From: Rhizobium sp. NXC24
GTDB taxonomy: Bacteria > Pseudomonadota > Alphaproteobacteria > Rhizobiales > Rhizobiaceae
DNA: 64,000 nt
Direction of reading: 5' to 3'
NCBI RefSeq assembly: GCF_002944315.1
Contig: NZ_CP024311.1
Span: forward strand, 2,456,501-2,520,500
Shown here: one piece after another, positions 7,930 through 17,144 of the stretch
Layout: each line of letters starts with the position of its first letter
Position numbering within the stretch: the stretch's first letter is position 1
Position numbers and translations under genes: made by a program
Notes under the pieces: generated by a model
Seen by the model: only the letters and a program-made list of their open reading frames with translations
Databases searched by the model: none
What the model was told of the DNA's origin: nothing

Positions 7930-8038
7930 AATACCGAGCTGAAAGTCTATAGCCCTCCGAAATCAATCGCTTACCCCAGCATTTTGAATCATTTTTAGAA
8001 TTACCTCTTCCGTTTCCGAACTTTTGATCGATCCGCCG

Positions 8039-8251
8039 ATGATCCGCAAACATTCCGCCACGCTGCATGGCCATCGCACCAGCTTTTCCCTCGAAGACGC
8101 CTTCTGGGCCGAACTGAAGGTGATCGCCAATGCGCGCGGGACGTCGCTTGCGGCTCTGATCTCAGAGATCGACGACGGCCGCGATCCGGCAAGCAACCTT
8201 TCCTCGGCGCTTCGGCTCTATGTTCTGAAATGGCTGAAGGATCGCACCTGA
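8039..8251 (+). CDS. Ribbon-helix-helix domain protein
   Basis: About 70 residues. The strand-forming HRTSFSLEDAFWAELKVIA, followed by ARGTSLAALISEID and LSSALRLYVLKWLK, fits the ribbon-helix-helix DNA-binding fold of the RHH_4 type common in rhizobia. The usual role would be a small dimeric regulator. ATG at 8039 is chosen; a TTG five codons upstream (8024) is also possible, and no convincing Shine-Dalgarno distinguishes them. It follows sspB and DUF4169 on the same strand. Target unknown. Confidence 0.75.
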   Translation: MIRKHSATLHGHRTSFSLEDAFWAELKVIANARGTSLAALISEIDDGRDPASNLSSALRLYVLKWLKDRT

Positions 8252-8359
8252 AACGCCCCGCCTTGAACGAGGGCGCTTAGTCACTTCATTCTCTACTCAA
8301 TAGCATCCCCGCTCCCAGCGACGAAAGCGGCGGATTTCGTATGGTCGATGGAGAATGAT

Positions 8360-11300
8360 CTATCGGGCGATGCCGGGAAGATTGTTAAAGTTCAGCGGCG
8401 CGCCTGTCTGCGGCACCTGTCCGTTGAGAGCAGGTAATTGCTGCGCTTCCGCCTTCGCTCGGGCTTCCGCACTCGCCTTCGCCCTGGCTGCGGCTTCCGC
8501 CTGCTTTTCTGCCTCGGCCTTGCGCGCCAGTTCCCTCAAGCGCTTCTCTTCGGCGCTACGCTGCTGCTCGATTGCCGCATCGCGCTGACGCTGGGCTTCG
8601 CGTGCGACGGCAGTGTACTTGTAGAGCGCCACCTCGCGCCGCAGCCGCTGCTTTTCCAATACGCTTGCCTGAAGCCGCTCGACGCGCTGGCGCTCACGTT
8701 CGAAGGCGCGCAGCGACAGGAAGCTGGTAATGTCGGTAACGTCCATCGTCCGACCCGGCGTCGCCAACGGACCGGCGAAATCGAGGCGCAATGCCGGCTC
8801 GGCGCCGCTCAGCGCCTCGTTGCCGGCATCGAAATCGATGCCCATGGAGCCACGGATGCGCTCATCCGGCAGGCTGATCTCGGCATTGCCCGAAAGCTTC
8901 GCCAGGTCATTGCCGGCACTGATATTGGCAGCACGGATGACGCCGGTCGAAATATTGAACGGTATGTTGATGGCCGGCAATGCCGCCTCGCCATTGTTGA
9001 GCAATGTCTGGACGATCGGCAGCACCTTATCGGCTGTGATCTCACCTTGGATCTGGTCCGTCGCCGACAACAGCGGCGGCAAAACGGAGAGGTTGAGGCC
9101 GCGGACATGCGTGTCGCCAAGCTTGATCTCGCCCGAGCCGCTGGCGTTGGCAGCCAGTTCCCCCAGGCTCTTGCCGCTCGCTTCCATGCTCAGTCCCAAA
9201 CCGAAGCGGCCATTGGCGAGCGGCGCGCCATCGCGCTGCCAGGCAACCGCGGCAAGGTCGCCATTGGCGAGGTTGAGTTTCGTTTGCATCAGCCCGGTGC
9301 CGTCCGAGTTCGCAAACATCAAATTGCCGCTAAGCGTACCGCCGTTCCAAGCGCCGGCGATGTCGTTCAGCCGCAGCTCCTCGCCCTTATAGGCAGCGTT
9401 CGTACTGAAATCCGAGATCGGGCCGAAGATGCCCGGCCACAACTGCTTGGCCGAAAGCTTGACGTTGAGATCAAGCCCGCTGAACATCGGCAACCCCAGC
9501 TTGGCCTTGGTGAGGTTGCCCGTCATCGCATCCGTCACCGGCCCGTAGATTGCTTCGCCCAGCCAGCCGAGATCGGCCTTGTCGAGCGTCAATTGGCCGG
9601 TAGCCTTGATATTCGGCGCCTTGCGGTCGAAGGTGAGCGCGCCCGAAACATTGTTGTCGGCAAGCAGGCCCTTCATATCGGAGAATACGATCTTGCCGGC
9701 ATCGAGCGCGGCATTCGCCTGGAATTTGACCGGCAGGCCCGTGCCCATCTGCGGTACGCCGATGCCGTTCATGACGAAATAGGGATCAAGATCGGCACTC
9801 TCGAGCGATAGCGCGATTTTGCCGTTGAGGAAGGTTGCGGGACGCACATCGACCTTGCCGTTTGCGGTGAACGAGGTCTTGTCGGTGGCAAAGGTCAGCG
9901 CCGCATCCGCCGGATCGGTGCCGTTTGCTGTCACCTTCAGCGTCAGGCGGCCATTGGCATCCGCTTCGACGGGCAGCGGATCGAGGCCCGCCTGCCCGAA
10001 CAGGATCGAGGTCACGGAATTTTCGAGCGTTGCTTCAAGCGTCGTCGTCCCTTTGCCGGTCAGCGCCAACAGGTCGGACATGCGGTAATCGAGATTGACG
10101 CGGCTGCCGTTGGAGACGCCGGCAAGCGTTACCGCCAGCCCATCGCCCTGGTCGCCGCCCAGCGTCAGCGCGCCGCGAAGCGCGGTATTTCCATACCATG
10201 CAGCGTTTCGCACCAGCCGGTCCATCGCCGGATGATGCGGCAGATGCTGGCTCAGCATATCGAAGAAGGGACCGGGATCGGCCGCCTTGAAGGTGATTTC
10301 GCCCGACCCCTTGTAGTCCAGCAGCGAACCATTGGCACGGCCGGTTGCGGTAAGCTCGGCACCGGCGACATCGCGCACGGCAAGCTTGTCGAGCGTGAGT
10401 GCGCCATCGGCGATCGAAAACGACGTTTCGACATTGTCGGCCTGCACGCCGAACGCGGCGAATTTGTCCGCTTTCAGATGGGCCGTAATCCGGTGATCGA
10501 GCAAGGTCTCGCCGGCATCCTGACCGGTGAACAGCCCTGTCAGCGCCCTCAGCGCATCGAGATCGAGCGCATCGCCGCTGAGATCGACGGCAAGCCTCGG
10601 CGCCTGGTCGTTTGCCGGCGCCTGCCGGTCGAGCTGGCCCTTGAGCGTCGCCGAGCCGACGGCGATTTCAAGATTCTCGAAGCGCTGCTCCTCGTGACGC
10701 AGGCTGACATCGGCGGAAAAACCGGCCTGTCGCAACTGCCGGATCGCCGGATCGACCGAACCCACCAGCCAGGATGCCAGACCGGATGGCTGATTGGAGG
10801 CGACCACGAGATTACCGATGAAATTCGGATCGCCCTGCAGCATCAAATTGCCCTTGGCCTCCACCTGGGTGCGGCCAGGGAGCATGCCGATGGCGTGATC
10901 GATCTTCCAGCCGGTTCCGGCAGGCTCCAGATCGAGCTGTACGTCGCGGATGGTCGTGTCGCCGGCAACGATCGCCGGCAGGCGGAAAGTCGCCTTGCCG
11001 GGCACCTGCGGCACCGGAATTTCGGCGGCAATGGCAATCAGGCTGTTTAGTCGCTGGCGCGCCGAAATGGTGGGATTGCGGTTGGTCTTGCCGCTCGTGC
11101 CCTGCGTGTTGCCGAGGCGGTTGACGTCGATCTGCTGGCCGTCGGCCGTCAGCAGGAATTCCGGCTTGGTGCCGGTGTCCAGCGTCGCCTCCCCCGTCAC
11201 CACATAGGGATCGTCCGCGGTACCCACTTCGAGACGATATTCCGAAACCCGTATGCGCTCGTTGGTAAGCTCGAATCGACCTTTGACACGGGGCTGAACC

Positions 11301-12067
11301 TGTTCGTCGGCAGGTTTATGTGTCTGCTTGTCCTCAATCCCCGCCGTAAACATGCCGATATAATCCGGCTTGCTGTTGACCAGCTTCAATTCGCCGTCGA
11401 GGTCGACATTGAGCGGATGGCGGTCCGGCAAGAGCCGGGTGCGGACGCGCAAGACGCCATTATCGTCAGGCTGGCTGCTGGAAATGCTGAAATTGCCGTG
11501 CTCGCCGTCGAGCGCCGCATCGCCATCGATTCGCCAGGGTCCCGCCAGCGACCGGGCGGACATTTGCGCGTTGAGACCGGTTATGTGCCGGGTGCGGCCA
11601 GATTGCTCGTCGATGAACTGGATATCGCCGCCATCGACATGCACGCCCTCGAGCACCACCGACTTGGCAGGGATTTCCGGCTGGCTGCCGCGCATCCAGT
11701 CGAGCGTCCCGTCCTTCAACAGCCGCAGACGCACTTTCGGCTCGGAAACGCGCATGTCGAAAATCAGCGCTTCGCCGGACAGGAACGGCGCCAGCTCGGC
11801 GTCCATGGAGAATTGGGCGATCTGCACCAATGGCGTCCCGTCGGCTTCCTGTCCGACGCGGACGTCATGCAATGTCACGGAAGGAAAAGGCAAAAGGCGG
11901 GCGTCAACGGTGCCGTGAACGGTCACCTTCTTTCCGATGATCCGACTCGCCTGATCCTCGAAATTCTTGCGAAAATCGGTCCAGTCTATGAAGAGCGGAG
12001 CGAGCAGCGCCACGAACAGCACCACTACGAGCACTCCCCCCAGAAAAACCAGGACCTTACCTAACAA
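8360..12067 (-). CDS. AsmA family protein (large envelope-spanning protein)
   Basis: 1,235 residues. An N-terminal signal-anchor helix (VLVFLGGVLVVVLFVALLAPL, ~5-25) is followed by FIDWTDFRKNFEDQASRIIGKKV, the AsmA N-terminal motif. Then come many beta-rich repeats, an AsmA-like C-terminal domain (~850-1,100), and a C-terminal arginine/glutamate/alanine coiled-coil (~1,140-1,215). AsmA-like proteins are long beta-groove bridges thought to carry phospholipid across the periplasm. Start is the TTG at 12067, preceded by GGAG at suitable distance; no in-frame ATG fits the N-terminus better. Monocistronic. The charged C-terminal coiled-coil is unusual beside E. coli AsmA (617 residues). Confidence 0.88.
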   Translation of the reverse strand: MLGKVLVFLGGVLVVVLFVALLAPLFIDWTDFRKNFEDQASRIIGKKVTVHGTVDARLLPFPSVTLHDVRVGQEADGTPLVQIAQFSMDAELAPFLSGEALIFDMRVSEPKVRLRLLKDGTLDWMRGSQPEIPAKSVVLEGVHVDGGDIQFIDEQSGRTRHITGLNAQMSARSLAGPWRIDGDAALDGEHGNFSISSSQPDDNGVLRVRTRLLPDRHPLNVDLDGELKLVNSKPDYIGMFTAGIEDKQTHKPADEQVQPRVKGRFELTNERIRVSEYRLEVGTADDPYVVTGEATLDTGTKPEFLLTADGQQIDVNRLGNTQGTSGKTNRNPTISARQRLNSLIAIAAEIPVPQVPGKATFRLPAIVAGDTTIRDVQLDLEPAGTGWKIDHAIGMLPGRTQVEAKGNLMLQGDPNFIGNLVVASNQPSGLASWLVGSVDPAIRQLRQAGFSADVSLRHEEQRFENLEIAVGSATLKGQLDRQAPANDQAPRLAVDLSGDALDLDALRALTGLFTGQDAGETLLDHRITAHLKADKFAAFGVQADNVETSFSIADGALTLDKLAVRDVAGAELTATGRANGSLLDYKGSGEITFKAADPGPFFDMLSQHLPHHPAMDRLVRNAAWYGNTALRGALTLGGDQGDGLAVTLAGVSNGSRVNLDYRMSDLLALTGKGTTTLEATLENSVTSILFGQAGLDPLPVEADANGRLTLKVTANGTDPADAALTFATDKTSFTANGKVDVRPATFLNGKIALSLESADLDPYFVMNGIGVPQMGTGLPVKFQANAALDAGKIVFSDMKGLLADNNVSGALTFDRKAPNIKATGQLTLDKADLGWLGEAIYGPVTDAMTGNLTKAKLGLPMFSGLDLNVKLSAKQLWPGIFGPISDFSTNAAYKGEELRLNDIAGAWNGGTLSGNLMFANSDGTGLMQTKLNLANGDLAAVAWQRDGAPLANGRFGLGLSMEASGKSLGELAANASGSGEIKLGDTHVRGLNLSVLPPLLSATDQIQGEITADKVLPIVQTLLNNGEAALPAINIPFNISTGVIRAANISAGNDLAKLSGNAEISLPDERIRGSMGIDFDAGNEALSGAEPALRLDFAGPLATPGRTMDVTDITSFLSLRAFERERQRVERLQASVLEKQRLRREVALYKYTAVAREAQRQRDAAIEQQRSAEEKRLRELARKAEAEKQAEAAARAKASAEARAKAEAQQLPALNGQVPQTGAPLNFNNLPGIAR

Positions 12068-12244
12068 TGCACACCGTCTCCATTCTGCATTCCAATTACG
12101 ATATCAAGCGTCACATAGCGAAGCGGACATGCAAAAGACATCCCAGATCTTCGGCTTAAGCCTGCTTTCCTATCCAGAACCGCATCGCAATTCTTGGACC
12201 ATGCTGCAAATCTAGGGCATCTCCACCGCTTTCCATGACGCCAT

Positions 12245-12258
12245 ATGAAAACGGGATG
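12245..12258 (+). repeat. Short intergenic repeat ATGAAAACGGGATG, copy 1
   Basis: The same 14 bases occur at 38684-38697. Both copies are preceded by CCA and followed by G(G/C)T(C/T)TA. Both lie at the 3' end of minus-strand genes. Probably part of a degenerate rhizobial intergenic element. Confidence 0.5.
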
Positions 12259-12275
12259 GTCTAGCCTAACGCCAT

Positions 12276-13730
12276 TCACGCCGGGGGCAAGCCAAGATCT
12301 TGGCAATATTCCATTTTTCGATGACTGTGGAATATCTTGCCGGGATTGAAAATCGCATCAGGATCGAGCGCCTGCTTGACTTGGCGCATCAGATCGACGG
12401 CGCCGCCAAGCTCCTGTTCGAGAAACGACATCTTGCCCTGCCCTATACCATGTTCGCCGGTGCAGGTACCCTCCATCGCGAGCGCCCGCCCGTTCAGCCG
12501 GGCAACGAAGGCCTCGACGACGGCGATACCTTCCGGCGTCTTGTCATCGAACAGCACCAGGACGTGGAAATTGCCATCGCCGGCGTGACCGACGATCGGC
12601 GCCAGCAATCCGTGTTCCTCGATATCGGCCTGGGTCGCTGCAACGCATTCGGCAAGTTTCGAGATCGGCACGCAGACATCCGTCGACAAGGCCGCCAGTT
12701 CCGGCGCCAGAGCCCGCGATGCCCAATAGGCATCGTGACGCGCTTTCCAGAGTTTGTTGCGCTCTTCGAGATTGCTGGTCCAGAGGAATTCCCCGCCGCC
12801 GCATTCGCTCGCGATCTCTGCGAATTGCGCCGATTGCAGCGCGACCGTCTCGTCCGTACCGTGAAATTCCAGGAACAAGGTTGGCCGCTCGTCATAGGTC
12901 AAGCCGGAATAGCGATTGCAGGCCCGCATCTGGACGGCGTCCAGCAGTTCGATGCGAGCAACCGGAACGCCCATCTGGATGGTCATGATGACCGCGTCGC
13001 AAGCTGCCTTCACGTTCGGAAAGGCGCAGGTGCCGCCGGCGATCTTCTGCGGAATGCCTTGCAGCCGCAGCGTCACCGACGTCAGGACGCCGAGCGTTCC
13101 CTCAGCACCGACGAAGAGCCGGGTCAGGTCATAGCCGGCGGACGATTTCCTGGCGCGGCGGGCGGTGCGGATCTCCTCGCCATTGGCGGTGACTGCGGTT
13201 ACGGCGAGCACATTGTCCTTCATCGTCCCGTAGCGCACCGCATTGGTGCCGGAAGCACGCGTCGAAGCCATGCCGCCGATCGAGGCATTGGCGCCAGGAT
13301 CGATTGGGAAGAACAGGCCGGTATCGCGCAGATATGTGTTGAGCTGTTCGCGGGTGACGCCAGGCTCGACCGTGCAGTCGAGATCCTCGGCATTCACTTC
13401 AAGCACCCGATTCATCCGGCTGAAATCGATCGATATTCCGCCCTGCGGCGCATTCACCTGCCCTTCCAGAGAAGAACCTGTGCCGAAGGCGATAACCGGA
13501 ACCTTGTGCTCGGCGCAGGCTTTGACGACCGTTTGCACGTCCGCGCTCGTCTCGGCAAAAACCACCCCGTCCGGAAGTTGCGCCGGGATATAGGTGGTCG
13601 TGTGGGCATGCTGGGCCCGAAAGCTCTCGCCGGTTTGGAAACGCTCGCCGAAGGCCTGCTTCAGGATGCCGAGAACGGCAGCAATGCCCGCCTCGTTGCG
13701 TATCCCCGCCTTCGTATCAGTCAGAGCCAT
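12276..13730 (-). CDS. FAD-linked D-lactate dehydrogenase / glycolate oxidase-type oxidoreductase
   Basis: 484 residues of the FAD-binding PCMH (FAD_binding_4) plus FAD-oxidase C-terminal type. FGTGSSLEGQV (~81-91) and IDPGANASIGGMASTRASG (~145-163) bind FAD. SAGYDLTRLFVGAEGTLG (~195-212) is the D-lactate dehydrogenase (LDHD) signature. C-terminal GHAGDGNFHVLVLFD and GTCTGEHGIGQGK carry the metal- and substrate-binding His residues. It should oxidise a D-2-hydroxy acid such as D-lactate and pass electrons to the respiratory chain. D-2-hydroxyglutarate or glycolate cannot be excluded. No neighbour clarifies the substrate. Confidence 0.85.
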   Translation of the reverse strand: MALTDTKAGIRNEAGIAAVLGILKQAFGERFQTGESFRAQHAHTTTYIPAQLPDGVVFAETSADVQTVVKACAEHKVPVIAFGTGSSLEGQVNAPQGGISIDFSRMNRVLEVNAEDLDCTVEPGVTREQLNTYLRDTGLFFPIDPGANASIGGMASTRASGTNAVRYGTMKDNVLAVTAVTANGEEIRTARRARKSSAGYDLTRLFVGAEGTLGVLTSVTLRLQGIPQKIAGGTCAFPNVKAACDAVIMTIQMGVPVARIELLDAVQMRACNRYSGLTYDERPTLFLEFHGTDETVALQSAQFAEIASECGGGEFLWTSNLEERNKLWKARHDAYWASRALAPELAALSTDVCVPISKLAECVAATQADIEEHGLLAPIVGHAGDGNFHVLVLFDDKTPEGIAVVEAFVARLNGRALAMEGTCTGEHGIGQGKMSFLEQELGGAVDLMRQVKQALDPDAIFNPGKIFHSHRKMEYCQDLGLPPA

Positions 13731-14176
13731 CGTTCCGATCTCCCATCACAATCAAAAAAGGAAATGTTAACCCTTTTCGCGGTTCTATGAGACATCAGCG
13801 CGACGCTGTCCAGTCACGAAAATAGCCTGTGGTTTGCCTGCGCGAGACACGGTGACGGCAAGCATTCGGCGCGGCCGCGAACCGGCACGAAAAATCATTG
13901 GTACGATAGCGGCCACACGCCCCTGCCCGCCATAGCACCCATCAAAGCCATCGGACCGATCTCCCTCGCCTGCATGGGTTGTATGGGCAATAGGAACCGG
14001 CCTGTCCAGCCAGCGCTATCGAAGGAAACCAATACGGCCGCACGTTGTCGTTCATAAGCGATGGCAAACGACGCGAAATGCAAAATCTGCAATTTTTTTG
14101 GGCAGAATTCGATTTACACCGCACAAAGCTCTCGCAAAAAGCACGCGCTTGACGGGAAACTATGCCGTCCCGCGAC
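13731..14176. other. Intergenic region between divergent genes
   Basis: About 450 bases between the D-lactate dehydrogenase-type gene and the ABC operon. I find no convincing gene. It should hold the promoter of the minus-strand enzyme and any upstream activator sites for the sigma-54 promoter at its right end. I could not find a clear NtrC palindrome. Confidence 0.5.
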
Positions 14177-14192
14177 TGGCACATGTCTTGCG
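14177..14192 (+). promoter_or_regulatory. Sigma-54 (RpoN) -24/-12 promoter for the ABC operon
   Basis: TGGCACATGTCTTGCG has the invariant GG and GC exactly 10 bases apart. It fits TGGCAC-N5-TTGC. Transcription would begin near 14203, about 35 bases before the start codon. Confidence 0.75.
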
Positions 14193-14237
14193 TTTTACCC
14201 CGCAGCTTTGACATAGCCACGATTGGAAGGACATTCG

Positions 14238-15032
14238 ATGAAGCGTAGACAATTGCTCATGGCACTCGGTATGGCGATGCTGACGATGGGGGCGCTTTCG
14301 AGCCCACACGCAGCCCGGGCGGACGCCTTGAGCGATATTACCGCGAAGGGCACGCTCCGCGTCGCCGTTCCCCAGGACTTTCCTCCCTTCGGCAGCGTCG
14401 GGGCGGACATGGCACCCATGGGCTATGATATCGACATGGCAAACCTGATCGCCGAAAAGCTCGGCGTGAAGACCGAGCTGGTGCCGGTGACCAGCGCCAA
14501 CCGCATCCCCTATCTCCAGACGAACAAGGTCGACCTGGTGATTTCGAGCCTGGGCAAAAATGCCGAGCGCCAGGCCGTCATCGACTTCACCGACGCCTAC
14601 GCACCCTTCTTCAACGGCGTCTTCGGTTCTGCCGATGTTGCGGCCGCCAAGCCCGAGGATCTTTCCGGCAAGACGATCGGTGTAACCCGCGGCGCCATCG
14701 AGGATCTCGCGCTGACGAAGGTCGCGCCGCAGGACGCGACGATCAAGCGCTATGAAGACAACAACGGCACCATCTCCGCCTTCCTCTCGGGTCAGGTCGA
14801 TCTCATCGCCACTGGCAACGTGGTTGCAGCGGCCATTCTCGCCAAGAACCCGCCGAAGAAGCCGGAGATGAAGTTCCTCATCACCAATTCGCCCTGCTTC
14901 ATAGGCCTGAACAAGAACGAGCCCGCCCTGCAGAAAAAGGTCAACGACATTATCGCCGCCGCCAAGGCCGATGGAACGCTGACCAAGATATCGCAGAAAT
15001 GGCTGGGCGCGGCCCTCCCCGCCGGCTTCTGA
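14238..15032 (+). CDS. Polar amino-acid ABC transporter substrate-binding protein
   Basis: 264-residue periplasmic binding protein of family 3. A signal peptide (MKRRQLLMALGMAMLTMG..., cleavage near HAARA, ~25) is followed by GTLRVAVPQDFPPFG, MGYDIDMANLIAEKLG, LQTNKVDLVISSLGKNAERQ and the second-lobe motif GKTIGVTRGAIEDL. These bind the alpha-amino and carboxylate groups of an amino-acid-like ligand. The ATG at 14238 has GGAAGG eight bases upstream. First gene of a four-gene importer behind a sigma-54 promoter, implying use under nitrogen limitation. Exact ligand not deducible. Confidence 0.92.
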   Translation: MKRRQLLMALGMAMLTMGALSSPHAARADALSDITAKGTLRVAVPQDFPPFGSVGADMAPMGYDIDMANLIAEKLGVKTELVPVTSANRIPYLQTNKVDLVISSLGKNAERQAVIDFTDAYAPFFNGVFGSADVAAAKPEDLSGKTIGVTRGAIEDLALTKVAPQDATIKRYEDNNGTISAFLSGQVDLIATGNVVAAAILAKNPPKKPEMKFLITNSPCFIGLNKNEPALQKKVNDIIAAAKADGTLTKISQKWLGAALPAGF

Positions 15033-15096
15033 TCAACAGAGCATCGGCCGTGCCATCGTCCGATGGCGCGGTCCGGGCCGAGCGAGGCACCTTCTC

Positions 15097-15768
15097 ATGC
15101 GCTATCACTTCGATTTCGGCTGGCTTGCCGATTATTATCCCGTTCTGATCAAGGGGATTCTCGTCACCATGGAGCTGACTTTCGTTGGCTCTGCGGTCGG
15201 TATCGCTCTTGGTATTGCCTGCGCCTGGGCGCGGGCGCTGGGTCCTCGCTGGCTCAAGCCTTTTGTCGCGGCCTATGTCGAGTTGATCCGCAATACGCCG
15301 TTCCTGATCCAGCTTTTCTTCATCTTCTTCGGTCTGCCCGCCGCCGGCATTCACATGAACGAGATCGCTGCCGCCAACCTTGCCATGGTCATCAATCTCG
15401 GCGCCTATAGCTGCGAGATCATTCGTGCCGGCATCCAGGCGACGCCACGCGGCCAGTTCGAGGCCGGCGCCAGCCTCGCAATGACGCCGTTCGAGACCTT
15501 CCGCCACGTCATCCTAGTGCCCTCACTCCAGCGCATCTGGCCCGCATTGTCGTCGCAGGTCGTCATTGTCATGCTCGGCTCCTCGGTCGTCTCGCAGATC
15601 GCCGCGGAGGACCTGACTTTTGCGGCGAATTTCATCCAGTCGCGCTCCTTCCGCGCTTTCGAGGCCTATTTCGTTTCCACCGCAATCTATCTGGGTCTGG
15701 CCGTCATCCTGCGGCAGTTACTTACCGTTGTGGGCGGCCTGATTTTCCCGCGCAGGGTTCGCCGATGA
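15097..15768 (+). CDS. Amino-acid ABC transporter permease (HisM/GlnP type), first subunit
   Basis: 223 residues with about five transmembrane helices. The amino-terminal GILVTMELTFVGSAVGIALGI and the EAA loop EAGASLAMTPFETFRHVILVP (~128-148), where the ATPase docks, identify the HisMQ-type family. FVAAYVELIRNTPFLIQLFF is the characteristic second motif. The last codons overlap the start of the next permease (ATGA), so the two are translated as a coupled pair and should form a heterodimeric pore. Confidence 0.93.
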   Translation: MRYHFDFGWLADYYPVLIKGILVTMELTFVGSAVGIALGIACAWARALGPRWLKPFVAAYVELIRNTPFLIQLFFIFFGLPAAGIHMNEIAAANLAMVINLGAYSCEIIRAGIQATPRGQFEAGASLAMTPFETFRHVILVPSLQRIWPALSSQVVIVMLGSSVVSQIAAEDLTFAANFIQSRSFRAFEAYFVSTAIYLGLAVILRQLLTVVGGLIFPRRVRR

Positions 15769-16424
15769 TTCAATTCTCCACCTGGGACATTCTGCGCGGT
15801 CTGCTTCTGGCCACACGCTGGACCGTTCTGCTCTCGCTCATTTCTTTCGCCGGCGGCGGTGCTGTCGGCGCAATCTTGCTATTTCTGCGCATTGGCAAAA
15901 ACCGGGCCGCGCGCACTATGGTCAAATATTTCGTCGAGCTCTTTCAAGGCACGCCGCTGCTGATGCAGCTTTTCCTGGCCTTCTTCGGCCTTGGGCTCTT
16001 CGGCATCGACGTACCGGCATGGCTGGCGGCCGGCGTTGCTCTGATCCTTTGGTCAGCCGCTTTTCTCACCGAAATCTGGCGTGGCTGCGTCGAGGCCGTG
16101 GCAAAGGGCCAATGGGAAGCCTCTGCCAGCCTTGGCATGGGCTACCTCCAGCAGATGCGCTACGTCATCCTGCCGCAGGCGCTTCGCATCGCCGTGCCGC
16201 CCACAGTCGGTTTCTCCGTGCAGGTGGTCAAGGGCACGGCTCTGACCTCGATCATCGGCTTTGTAGAGCTCTCGAAGGCCGGCACTGTCATCACCAACGC
16301 GACGTTCCAGCCGTTCACCGTCTACGGCTTCGTCGCCCTCATCTATTTCGCCCTGTGCTGGCCGCTGTCGAAGAGCAGCCAGATCCTGGAGAGGAAGCTC
16401 AATGTCGCTCATCGAGGTCACTGA
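15765..16424 (+). CDS. Amino-acid ABC transporter permease, second subunit
   Basis: 219 residues, homologous to the preceding gene. GLLLATRWTVLLSLISFAGGG, KYFVELFQGTPLLMQLFLAF and the EAA loop EASASLGMGYLQQMRYVILPQALR (~122-145) define it as an inner-membrane permease of the polar amino-acid class. VVKGTALTSIIGFVEL follows, as usual. It starts by ATGA overlap with the first permease, and its last 23 bases overlap the ATPase gene, giving a tightly coupled operon. Confidence 0.93.
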   Translation: MIQFSTWDILRGLLLATRWTVLLSLISFAGGGAVGAILLFLRIGKNRAARTMVKYFVELFQGTPLLMQLFLAFFGLGLFGIDVPAWLAAGVALILWSAAFLTEIWRGCVEAVAKGQWEASASLGMGYLQQMRYVILPQALRIAVPPTVGFSVQVVKGTALTSIIGFVELSKAGTVITNATFQPFTVYGFVALIYFALCWPLSKSSQILERKLNVAHRGH

Positions 16425-17127
16425 AGTCCGCAAGAGTTTCGGTGCAAACGAAGTGCTGAAAGGCATCAACCTCGATGTCGCGCCCGGCGAAGTGATCGCC
16501 ATCATCGGCAAGAGCGGCTCGGGCAAATCGACGCTGCTGCGCTGCATCAACGGGCTGGAAACGATCGATGACGGCGCAATCTCGGTCGCCGGCGCACAGC
16601 TCCTGCCCGATGATCTGCATTTGAAGGCCTTGCGGCTAAAGGTCGGCATGATCTTCCAGCAGTTCAATCTCTTTCCGCATCTGAGCGCCGGGCGGAACGT
16701 CATGCTGTCGCAGATGGTCGTCAAGAAGGCCTCCAAGGCCGATGCCGAGGCAATGGCGCGGCGCATGCTCGATCGCGTCGGCCTCGGGCACAAATTCGAC
16801 GCCTATCCCGACGAACTTTCCGGCGGACAGCAGCAGCGCGTTGCCATTGCCCGGGCGCTTGCCATGCAGCCGATCGCGCTCCTTTGCGATGAGATCACCT
16901 CCGCGCTCGATCCCGAACTCGTGTCCGAGGTTCTCGCAGTCGTCCGCGAACTTGCCAGCGAAGGCATGACGCTGCTGATGGTGACACACGAAATGAAGTT
17001 CGCTCGTGACGTCTGCTCGCGCGTCGTCTTCATGCACCAGGGTCGCGTCCACGAAATCGGTCCGCCGGGCGATGTATTCGCCAATCCGCAGACCCCGGAA
17101 CTCAAACAGTTTCTCGGCCTGCACTGA
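16402..17127 (+). CDS. Amino-acid ABC transporter ATP-binding protein (GlnQ type)
   Basis: 241 residues with all ABC ATPase motifs: Walker A GKSGSGKSTLL (~37-47), Q-loop MIFQQFNLFPHL, signature LSGGQQQRVAIARALA (~135-150), Walker B LLCDEITSALDPE and switch His in MVTHEMKFA. The spacing and sequence are those of the polar amino-acid GlnQ/HisP subgroup. AGGAAG lies before the ATG, inside the end of the permease gene. It energises the importer encoded upstream and ends the operon. Confidence 0.95.
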   Translation: MSLIEVTEVRKSFGANEVLKGINLDVAPGEVIAIIGKSGSGKSTLLRCINGLETIDDGAISVAGAQLLPDDLHLKALRLKVGMIFQQFNLFPHLSAGRNVMLSQMVVKKASKADAEAMARRMLDRVGLGHKFDAYPDELSGGQQQRVAIARALAMQPIALLCDEITSALDPELVSEVLAVVRELASEGMTLLMVTHEMKFARDVCSRVVFMHQGRVHEIGPPGDVFANPQTPELKQFLGLH

Positions 17128-17144
17128 GAGCTCTCAGCCGCCGG

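Noticed and set aside
8438..9811. 457-codon plus-strand frame opposite the AsmA gene
   Set aside because: Mirror frame of a real gene with no domain. Several similar frames lie opposite the same gene.
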